Positions 38,601 through 50,600 of a stretch of 64,000 nucleotides of DNA are shown here, one piece after another. The notes below the pieces were generated by a model. The model was not told where the DNA came from. It saw nothing but the letters and a program-made list of their open reading frames with translations, and did no database searches. The stretch covers positions 8,744,807 through 8,808,806 of the forward strand of contig JASFXZ010000003.1 in the NCBI GenBank assembly GCA_032209605.1, in the 5' to 3' direction. The first letter of the stretch is position 1; the number at the start of each line of letters is the position of its first letter. A program made the position numbers and the translations under genes. Origin of the DNA: Mactromeris polynyma. Lineage: Eukaryota > Mollusca > Bivalvia > Venerida > Mactridae.

Positions 38601-41600
38601 CGGCAAGGATGTTAGAGTTTTTACATAGATTGATAAAATATACAAATGTTATTCCACGTTTATCACATGACTGTTGAGTTCAAACTATTTTTAGCAAACT
38701 ATATCAGATGTGAAAAAATATTTGTCACCTTTAGATACGCAGAACCAACAGTTAAGGCATTGCCAATGTCACGATTTGTCCCTAACAAAGTCGTGCCTGT
38801 ACTAGACAGCTCACTAATCCAAGTCATGTAACTGGGGTCAGTCTTTATGGAGCCCCGTTTTGACGATGTATTCTGCAATTGTTGACGTTCATCTTCATTC
38901 AGACTTTTGTCTCCAACTTTTTCTGTTGAACAATAAATAAATATGGTGCAATAATTGAAGCGATGAACTTTCAGATGGGTGAATTAACTGATTGATCAGC
39001 GTAAAAATTAGACGAGAGACTACAATTAGAATGTTTCAAAATTCAAGTATTTCGCCATTATACTGGTAATGAAAGTATAATCGGCCAAAATCACAAACCT
39101 CCCATTGATTAATTTTGGCAATTTCTAGAAAGAATTTGGGCTATATTCAACGAATGGAAATCAAAATTGGATCTTTTCGTAACACAAACATGTGTTCATT
39201 TTCATTCCAGAGTTTTCTACGGATAGTTTTAACATGGGGGTAACTGAAATTTAATGTCTTGATAATAATGACGATTTCCTAGCGCATCTTGATTTTCTTG
39301 TGTTATTTCGTGTATGTTTTTGTGATACTTAATACGGATTTTGTTCCGTCACTGGCTCGAATGAGTGCTTCTCTGTATCCATTCTCATTGAGTTGACGTA
39401 CGTTTGTCATGTTATTTTGTTCTCTCGCAAGGGCAACAGCCAAGTCCTTAATGGAGCTCAACACATGGTAAAGCGCTTCTATGGTAGTTACACGTTGACG
39501 GCCATCGGTATGACCATACGTGCCCAACGTAAACATACCTAAGCGAAGTACCGTAACACCACTTGAATATAAGCTGTGTGCTCGTATCGGGCGATCTTGG
39601 ACACGTAATTGGTTGTAATTAGTTTGCAGACAAACGTTAAACTGAGGAGCCCTCAACGTCACCGGTCTAAACCTATTACGTTTGGGAGAGGCGCAAGTTT
39701 GGACGGAGCTCCTTTAGCACCACCATCGTCTTCGTTAATTTGTCAAACCACTAAGTGATTAAATTCTAGATGAAGTTCTTAATTCAGACGAAAACAATAG
39801 TGTTAACTAATAAATCAGCATTTAAAAGGGAAAAGTGTCTCGTAAATGTATTTTATCTCGACACAGGAAGGTAGCCCGCTTCAACGGTATTTCGGTTATC
39901 TACGACGGACAGATCACATGACCTGCTTTCCCGGGTTCCAAACCAGTACTTACATGTTCTTCCCCATGCAACTGATACCAACCCCAATAAATGAGATGCG
40001 GATGACATTGTCATGAAAAAAGACGCCTTATTAAGGTTCGAACCCAAGACCTTCAGAGTTGCAATTAAGTGCTCTACCAACTGAGCTAACCGGGCGAGCT
40101 TTATCGAGTTTAAGTGATTTACTGATATTAATACCGTATGGAATTAACTCAGCAGTAATATAACTTAAGTTCACAAACATCAAAGAATCAACCAACCTTT
40201 AACTGACACAATTAGTTCCTCTGTCTTGTCCATTGCTCTTACAATACATTGATGTACACCGTCGCTAGTGTCTATTTCAGGAAGTTGAATCCTTACTGAA
40301 ACATTCCAGTATAAATTAATTGATTTTACACAAAATATGAAACAAGTTGTACAAATTATGTTAATCAATTTTCGATGGTAGCTTCCTTGGTTACTAACCA
40401 GTACTCGGGCCTTATTTAGAGATTGTGAAGTTTGCGGTTCAACCTCGTTCAAGACAGGAAACCACCACGACCGTTACACCTACTGTTTGATTGAACCACA
40501 TAATGTAAACTTAAAAAGTACGTGTCAGAATTCCCTTAACATTCAGTTTTATTTCTGATCTCTTTTAATAGTAAACATATGTGATAAAGATGCATTATTT
40601 GTTTTAAACGAAGTTTACAACATAATTGCAATTTGTTTGGTCAAAATCTTGATTTCTTAAGAAAATATTTAAACTTGTTAGTATGTAAAAAAAACGTGGC
40701 ACTTATAAGCCTGATATTCTCAGGTTCAAATGTTTATTATCATTATAATTCACCTTCTCGAGTGTCTTTCCTAAATTTGTCATAATCGTCTGTGTTTCTC
40801 ACTACCGTTGATAATTTCGTTACATCAAGATTAGCCATTACCGTTATCCCTTTCTCTACTGCTTCATCTACGTTGTTGGCATTTTGAGCACCCAGTGTTG
40901 CTGTGAGGCCTAATATCTGTAAAAATAAAACGGGGCTCTAGAAATCCACTAGCCCAACGTCCCGGACTAGTCTAATACTGAATCAGACTACCAACAGTTT
41001 AGTTGAAGTTAGTACCGGACAAGTCTGTTTTTAAAGCAAACCCACATCAGCAATTGTTCATTTGTAAGTCAACCCTTAGAATCCTAAAAACATATACATA
41101 TGATTATCAATTCTAGATTGTGGAGATATCATTTAGTATGTTTATATTTTACTAAATTGATCGATATTGTCGAACAACTAGCTTCCAATTTGGACAATTT
41201 TACATTTCTATTAGTCCGGGACAAGAGTCTTTGAAAACAATCTCTAGAGCCCCGTAAACCCCTGTTTTCAAACCAATGCAAGCGTCCATGACTTGTTAGT
41301 TTCCTTTTCGAAATTTGGTCCCGACAAACCGTCACGTGTCTTCCTTTGTTTAGTCTACTAAACGAATGATGGGATATATAACACGCTACTTAAGGAATTA
41401 TTAGTATAAAATATCAGATATGTACTTGGTTACTTCATTTTGTTCTTAAGAATATTTGAAAATATTACTCCGACAATGCTATCGAGTGTACAGTAACTGA
41501 CACGTTGTTTACGATGTGCAAGGACAACATAGCATAATAGGCTCTTATTAATTGTCACTTTAGTTATAATTTGTTGGTAGGTAAAATATAGGACTATAGT

Positions 41601-44600
41601 GTAAAATAGGTATGACCAATCATTTTTGAACATGTAATGATTTATTGTAAATTGGCAAGAACATGGAAATGACAAACATACAATATTATATATACAAATA
41701 CATGTATACACAAATGCGCGTATAACACAGTCGGTTTCTATGCGTTTTTCTAATAATGTTAAACGAAGATTTTCTTTCAAAGCATGCTAAGTAATAATTT
41801 TGAGAAAATGGCATGGTAGGCCTAATGCCTTCATACCGACGTACTCCCAAATGTATGACCATTCTTGTTTCTTTCGAATTCAGCAATCTCGCTATTGTAT
41901 ATTTTGGTCATTTTAGATCGTCTCTTTTGATAAAAAAACAACAAAGATAGATCGTCGTCTGCGGACACTAAAATGCTAAATTTTACGTATAGCTCAGTAT
42001 CTGAGAGTATCAGTCGCAAAGATGATGTAACTCTCAGATGAGCTTCTGTTTCTTCGTGTGGCTCTCTTGTATTTAAGTCCAACTGCATTATTAAGCATAA
42101 CTGACGCAAGAACTGGACAACCACATATACATTAACGCGTTTCTCTGCTATTTACTTTATTTATTGTCATGAATAGTACTGAATGTTACAATTTAGGCAT
42201 ATCACGTGATCAAACCGTATTAAATGACATTGTTGTACGGACAATTTATGCGTATCACGTGATCAAACTGCGTTAAATGACATTGTTGTACAGAAAAAAG
42301 AAGCGGTTCCAGACGTTTTATTACAATATCGAGTTGTTATTATTCTTCTGGGTACCTTATCTGAAATGTAATAAAGCACTGTATGATTCCAAGTGTGTGT
42401 CTACAGACAGCCTAGGACTGAAAACAAGTCGACCAAAGTTGTATTATTGTTCGTTTGTCTACAGATATGTCGCACTAATCCTTAACATTGCCTATCATTG
42501 TAAGGTTTACCCCTCCCCAGTAATGTATTTGCCATTGACTGTTCCGAGGCGGTATCATCACTTATGTTTGTGTCTTATGTCCATTTGGACATTGTAATTG
42601 TTTACTTGGGGGTATATACATCCATGTCTCCTTGTGTGATTGGGGTAGGATGTGCACTTTGTGTATGCCATTCCGTCTTGTATGGAATGCTTAATCTACA
42701 TAACCTCAAATATTTGAAGAGTTCTTCTTCTGCATATATCCACCGCTTCGTCTGTCCGTTCATCAGTTTGTGCGTTAGTTCCTGCGTGCGTGCGTCTGTT
42801 CAGATTTCGTGACCGCTGTTACTTAGCAACCTCCGACTGGCATTCACAGAAAATTATAAGGAAGCTTCATTACCAGGAGGAGATGCGCATATTGTCGGCA
42901 TGTTCCGGTTTGATGATTTCTCACATACTTCGGGGAGCATCCATAGGTTCTACCGTGAATTTCTTGTGACATGCCTGCATGTATTTGTATGCCTCCTTGC
43001 ACTATTGGGGTTGCTATACACTTTGTATGTGGCATTTCACACTTGACTTCAGTATTCAGTTTGTACTGAGTCACTATGCTGTCAAAAGGACAATGCAATA
43101 TTTTGCTTCTTTGTGTAAGGTATTAAATAACACAAGAAAGTGTAATACAGGGAATACTAGTACCTCATGCAAAACGAACACGGAATCTGTCAGCATAGAT
43201 CCATGTGGTACGAAATACAATTTTAAAAATGAGCAAGGACTGGACAATGAAACAGTGAAGTCGTGTCATGGGGAACCATGTCTGGCACCTCTCTAGAGTG
43301 GTTGTCGTGTATAATTATAAAATCCACTAACGCGACTATATTTTAGAAAGTTTTTGTCTGTTACATAAGTCAATACATTGCGTAGCCGCAAACCAAGTGT
43401 TATTCCCCTGTTGTATGTAACGTAAACATTGCATAAACAATGTAACATTCGGTTTTGATCCTTGGGGGTTCAACCTGGAACGTATTTTATAGATTTGGTG
43501 AGTATCCATGTTTTCTTAAAAAGTATGGAATCCAGTACAGTACTGGGTAATGTAAACATCAACTATACTCGTACAATAGTGGAGTGACTTTTGTCTGAAA
43601 AGAGGCGTATTTCAAGGGGTAGGTGACCACAAGAGTAAAACAAACAATGTCATATACCAAAATGTTCGTCAGTGTCTGCAGTTTATCAGACCACCGGCAT
43701 AAAAGAAATGGTTTTTACAAGGGTGCGAGTCGGATAAAAATTACTGTAGCACCTAGAAAATTGTTTATGCTGATGAAAATCAGAGCGGGGTTTTCTTCTA
43801 TTTTCTGATTACTACCGGGTTTTTTCTTTCAAGTATTATCTCGAAAATGTATGTATTGTCATATACTCCATTCATAATTGTTTGTACGAATCATTGTACG
43901 ACTATTCTATATAGAAATGTCTATTCATCTATCTTTTAAGGGCAATCATTTATTGTTAGGCTTATATTTGAACTTCAAAGACCTCCCATGAGAGAACATG
44001 AGCGATGGGTTCAATATTCGAACCAGATATGCCAGCAAGACCTATTCTATACTGTGGCAACTAATGGGTATACAAAGAAAACAAATACATAGTTGTGTAA
44101 CTTTCATCGCTCATAGTTATCAAACGGTTTGACAGATCCTTGTTGAAAACTCGGCGTGTGCGTAACATCTCTCTTAAATATTTCTGACAGGCGAAAAATT
44201 ATCTTATCAAAACGAGTTACAGCTAAGCGTTTGATGTTCGATATTTCAATCGAATTTCTGAAACAAAAATGATAAGATACAACATAGCCTTTGAATAGGT
44301 CTATTTAGATAATGGTTTAATAATTTGATAAGATAGAGGTTATTAGATATGGCAGTATATGAAATTAATAATTATAATGCTGTTATAGACGTGAGTTTTT
44401 AATGTTGTGCAAACGAATGTTATGTATGTAGGCTACCTCTTTATAATTTTGTATCGTAAAAGCCAAGAAAGATTGAAACCATATCATGACAAACAGTTTT
44501 CGTGTAAAGGGATATTCAATTTTCCCATTCAGTTTTAACATTAGAATACAGTAGTATGTTATATTTCTTTATATTGGGGTATTTGTAACGTATGTTACGG

Positions 44601-47600
44601 TGTATGTCCGTTTACACTCAGATCTTCAAAATGTTTTTAACTAGTCATTGATAATCTTCTGCAATCAAAGACAACCTTTTTAGTCCTGCGACTGATTTCA
44701 ATAGCAAGAAGGATTTTTTTCATGCATAGTATGCCTGGATTGGTTGCTGTCGATCTTAAATTGTCGGTCTTAAGTAATCGTGCGAGTGTTTTACGATAAT
44801 AACTCACAGTCGCTGACAATTTCAATGCCCTCCGACCATCTTTCTTTCCGGTCATGGTCGCCAGCAGTCTTTAAAACACCATTAGATCGACGCCCGATAA
44901 CTTGCGACAATTATCAAAGATTATCTGGCACCCGATAGCGATCACCAGCAACCTGTCGTACGATATCTTAGAACCGATACAAGACTACCTGTAACTATTT
45001 ACGCCCGCCAAAGGCTACATCACCACCTCAGTACTAGACGCGATAATCGAAATCTGCTTGTGCTGCTCAACTTCCAGCCAAAAAATCTCCCCAAGGAAAA
45101 GGCAAAGTGCCCAAAAAAGTGCCGTGAGTGACAGTGACCGCGTCGATCCAGTGACTGATCACACCCAAGAAAATGTAAATGCGTGTGATCTTAACGTTGG
45201 TACTGATCAGCTTCTGGCGCTACACAGTGAGCCAAGACAGATAACTATATTTATGGGGTGTTATTTCATCGTAAAACCATCGAGTATCGTACTTTAATCG
45301 TAAATGAATCGCCCCTACAAAACTTATTTATTTAACATCGATTCTGAAACTAGTTGTTAGAACTTATACAATCACTCTTGATGACTGCTTCCTGGAAGTT
45401 CGTCATAAACCCCTTTCAACGCGGGGCTCGAGCTCACGACCTTCGGATCAGCAGCCATGCGCTCTACTCATCGACCACTACGCCTCGCCACTAGTCATTG
45501 ATAGTCGTACGAAGTCCTCTGTCATTTTACGATGGTCATACGATTATTAACAACCTGTCCTACGATCAGCAGCTATTTATTTCTAATGTGACCGCTACAC
45601 ATTTTCGGAGAGCTAAAATTTTATGTTTTATTTTGTGATTGCTCGAACAATAACTATGGAATAATGCATATTTTATGGTGGGACGGGGGTTAAATGATGT
45701 TTTTACGTAGATATACAGTTCGTGTTAATGAACAGTGCTTTTTAATAATTCTGCGACTTCTGCTCTGTCTTACTTGTGAACACTGAGGTAAATAGATCCG
45801 TGACAACAATGGCCATTTAATACACTGAATAATGCATCGAAAAAGAATATGTTAATTTGTTTTAGTGAATATTCTGTGTAATTTAGAGTATATACATACA
45901 TGGGCAGAACATGACTTTTGACAGACATTTTACAAGGATTGTGCATTCAACAAAGATTAAGTTTACCTAAATTGAGATGTACTCTTATATGTCTAAACCA
46001 TATAGGGATCCAGTGAAAAATCGACCAGATATTTGATGACACAGTAAATAGTCCAATCATTCCTTTTATATATGAATTGTATATTTACAATATCAACGTT
46101 CTAAGAATTGTTTACATACTATATTAACGTTCTAAGAATTGTATATTTACTATATCAACGTTCTAAGAATTGTATATTTACTATATCAACGTTCTAAGAA
46201 TTATATATATACTGTATCAACGTTCTAAGATTGTATATATACTGTATCAACGTTCTAAGATTGTATATATACTGTATCAACGTTCTAAGATTGTATATAT
46301 ACTGTATCAACGTTCTAAGAATTGTATATATACTGTATCAACGTTCTAAGAATTGTATATTTACTATATCAACGTTCTAAGAATTGTATATATACTGTAT
46401 CAACGTTCTAAGATTGTATATATACTGTATCAACGTTCTAAGATTGTATATATACTGTATCAACGTTCTAAGAATTGTATATATACTGTATCAACGTTCT
46501 AAGATTGTATTATACTGTATCAACGTTCTAAGCTTAAGAATTATGTATATACTATATCAACAATCTACGAATTGATAATGCATGTCAGTTGTAACTGTTC
46601 AACAGTGTTGATTTTAATTAGTCGTAAATCTGTAACATACTTTCATGAAACGAGTGTTAGATCGGATATGGACTCAAAACCACCGCCCACAGCGACACCG
46701 TGTAGCGGAACATTATTAGTCCATCGTCTCTGACGACTGATCTGATAATTTTGATTTACTTGGGCGAAGATTTGCATTGGCCGGTATGCAAAAGATGCTC
46801 CCTGTCGAGACTGCACTACTTCTACGGTGAACTCGAGCGACATCACCTGGTCAGGATGGAATGTCTTCCAGTCAGTCATGTATTTTTCATTTATGAAATG
46901 CTTTAGTCACGAATTCCTCCGCAGAAATGAATAATAAGTGCATATGTTCAAGTCAGTTAACAAGTAGTCTATTTAGTTCTAAAGAAACCATCACGCTAAA
47001 CTGATTTTGGTTATTTTCGGCTGTAAATGGAAATAACTGACCAGTAGTATATTGTTAAGTGAAGGATGTCGCAAATTGTGCACATTATCTTGTTCCCTGA
47101 GAACTACTTTACATAAATGTGTGTCCGTTATTTGGTTTTGTTCAAGAACCCAAATCACGACTGCCAGAATTGCTAAGCAGCCGTTCTCAAAAATTGAATA
47201 CTCCAATCTAAATAATAGAACTGACAGGGCAATTAAATCTGATAAAAGCCGCTCGGGAAAGTCTTAAATGGGGAAAGACACACAAGGCTACTCAAGACAT
47301 CGAACTTTGTGTTACTTACCTGCGGGACAGCATGTCCTTCTTGCTTTAACATGTGATACTGTAACATAAGGCGATTGTATGATGATTTCTTCTTCGTGTG
47401 ATGACATTCATCGAACACAAGTAAGGTAAATTTGGACAGAAAACCAAGCCCATGTGCCTTCAGTGTATTCTCAACCAAAGCTGGTGTCATCAGGAAGATT
47501 TGATAACTGTCTATAAGCATGTGTAGGTCGTCACTTTTCTCTTTCTGGGCGCTGATACAGATTGTTTTGTCCTTAAAGCAGAGCGCAAGATAAATAGTCA

Positions 47601-50600
47601 GGATGTTTAGCAGTGATCATCGTAAGTAATTAAGTAAGCATCGTTCTAAATGGCGCAATTCCGGACAGCGATCAATTCTTCTATCATTCCTCTATCAATA
47701 GCTTTGTCACGCAATCACATCATCCATTCATGGCGTCCTGTTTCACAAGAGCCTCCATACAAGCGGAAGAACCGTTTTTTACCATCTGTCTACGAACTAA
47801 TTGTCTTTATTGAGCGTCAATAAATGATGATACTGAATTGCCTTTTCGGCAACAAGGAGTTTAATTATCCAAATTTAATGCATTTTGTATTAACAGGAAG
47901 CGACGATTGTTCTTAAATTTGAATGTAATTGTTCATCAATATTAATTATTATCGGCAAATCTTGTATAATTGCTCTTTTGATATTACGTTGTCAACATAA
48001 ATCAGATATTCTCAGACAACATGAACAACTGACATTTGTTTTAACAAAACAACTCATTTCCGATTTGCATAAAACACGGTGCTATATAGGATCAAATGAC
48101 GTGTAGCTGCGATGCTGAGAGTAAATGCCAAATCATGGTGCACAGAGTTAGCAGACTTGTTAAATCTGACATTCGGATTGATTGCTTTGTTAATGCTAAT
48201 AATTGCAGTCGCAACAGATAATCAAGTTTTAATTATTAATGTGTTTATGTTTCAGAACAATTTTATGATCGTGGTACGCACACATTGCTTTAATTTAAAT
48301 ATTTTTCTTAACCCCTCCCACAACGTACTTACAAAAACGCCCCTACTTCAATTTTTATCACAGATATGAAAGCATTCCTTTTTAGGAAATTTGATTTTCA
48401 TTCACTTGAGTTTTGTCACTTACACATCGAACTGATACTACAAACTGATAATACGGATTACATATATATTACATAGCTGTTTATGTTTATTACTATCAAG
48501 TAGGTCTACTGTGTTGTAGTGAAACCTCAACAACAAGACCACCCTTGGTTCTGAAGACATTCGGTCTGAGTTGTAAGGTATTCAGCTTATTGAGTTAAAA
48601 TATGCATGAAACCAGAGAATACAGTTTTATTAATGAAGTGATTTTAATTCCACGGTGGTCTTTAAGTAAGGTTTATCTGTATTATAAATATGTAGGACGA
48701 ACGTAAAAGGGATACAGTAAAACCGCAATAATACAACCACCCGTATGCGTCTTGACAACTGGTCTTCTTATTGAGTTTGAATAAAGAGCAAAACATTTTG
48801 TTCTTAATTTCGAGGTGGTCTTATTATTGAGGTGGTCTTTCTGACTTGTAGGTACATAAAACTCGTAAATTTGCTACAACATGTATCCACTTTTTAAATT
48901 CTCAACCATCAATATAACCTTAGAAAATAAATCCTATACCAGGGTGAAAGTTTGGTTCAAGTCAGTTTGCATACTTTTAAGTGCTAAGATTGTCTTTTAC
49001 AGCACAATACCAATATATTTATGGCCGGTCACAATATCTCTACTTACAGTGTATTCCGGAAGAATTTTCTTCAATGACCCGTGATGCTGAGTGACCAAAA
49101 AGTTCTTTTCTGCCATAAACGCTACTTTGCCTACAAAAATGAATATAAATTTATGCTTTGTAAATTGTAAATAAACCCACCAAAGGCGGAGACGGTGTTG
49201 TGGAAAAGGACATGCTCGGATCATGCAGTTAATGTCAGGGGTTCTTGAATTCGGGACCCCGTCTTGATCTAGGGTAGTTATGAACAACCATATCTTGCCA
49301 AACATTCATGTGGGGGGTCTGGACCCTCGGTTTCCCCTGGATCTGCGTATGCTGGAGGTTGTTGGTTGAGACTCCATTTAAGGTCACAATCAGTCCCCCA
49401 GAAAAAGGCTCAATCACTGTTTTTACCTTAAAGTGGGCTCGATGATGATTCAAATCAACACGATGCTTTCATTTCAGTCAAGCTATAATTAATTGGTTGA
49501 TAAGTCCATTCATGAATACGTCAGTTAAAGGGTCGGTATAAAGGATAAAATATGTTCGCTGTTTGTATTGTTTCTTCGGATACGTACTCTATTGAGAGTC
49601 AGTGAGTTCGAGCAGCAATTTAACTTTAAAGCGAAATTAAGAAGTATAATGATTTTGACACATTTTCTTCGATGTTTCTAGAGTTATATGTTGCATTTAA
49701 AGAAATGTACTGTTATCTACTCGAACAAGTTCATGGAATCTATGTCCAAAGTTCACGGAATATGCATTCACAGCAATTCTCATTCGGAGATGCCTAGTGT
49801 AGCTATTGCTTAATTTTGTTTGCTGATAGTATTTTGTAGATTTAGAAGATAAGATAATTATTTCCGGTAAAGTTGACCTAAACACAAAATCTACTGACTG
49901 AAAACAATCGAATTTGTAACAGATTTACCCTCCGGCAATTTAAGGATACTTTTAATTGATTAGGAAAATTACCGATAGGAAGTGGCGACTTGAACATAAT
50001 TGAATCATCATCACATTGCGTATGGAAGTAGCGGTGTCTACTTGAATCATGTACTGGTTTTATTTGCTGGATCTTCATAGCAACGGCGATGGATACTAGT
50101 GTGCTTTCTCAGAAGACACTCATACACTAGGGTTTCTTACTTTAACTCGGACGAATGAGCAATTATTAATGGAATGTATTTTATCTAAGTTGGAGTTAAT
50201 GCCGTTTTTTCAGTAATATTATCTATACTGAAGGTCCATTTTGACTCGAATATCGATCGTTTTATCTGGGTCCGTTTCATCCGTAATGCTTTATTCATGT
50301 AATTGGCGGTCAGTTGACATAACCAGTGTTCCTGGGTTACTTACCAGTACTAACCGGTCCTTCCCGGTGCAACTGGCAGTTTCCCTGCATGAGTCAAAGA
50401 TTGAGCGCAAATGACATTGAGTGTTTTATTTTCAGTCCAAATTATCACGGAGAGCATACTCCGAAACCGAGTTTGAACCTACGACCTGTAGAGTGGCAGT
50501 CGAATGCTCTACCGACTGAGCTAACGCGTCGTGTATGAGATAACGGACGTGGGTCTTTGTATGTGGCAATTGCTCAATGATAAATTTACCATCTGGTTTC

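Noticed and set aside
39303..39662. Additional RLR exon between exons 7 and 8
   Set aside because: Exon 7 ends and exon 8 starts with matching split codons, and the frame has no phase-compatible acceptor and donor.
40034..40095. Functional tRNA gene on the minus strand
   Set aside because: A and B boxes are excellent but the acceptor stem does not close and the anticodon arm is irregular; a shared body sequence marks it as a SINE.
41831..42124. 97-residue minus-strand frame in intron 5
   Set aside because: Looks mildly protein-like but has no motif, splice support or homology I recognise; left out of the gene list.
48112..48369. Hydrophobic 85-residue plus-strand frame
   Set aside because: Hydrophobicity follows from AT-rich codons; no start context, partner exon or known family.
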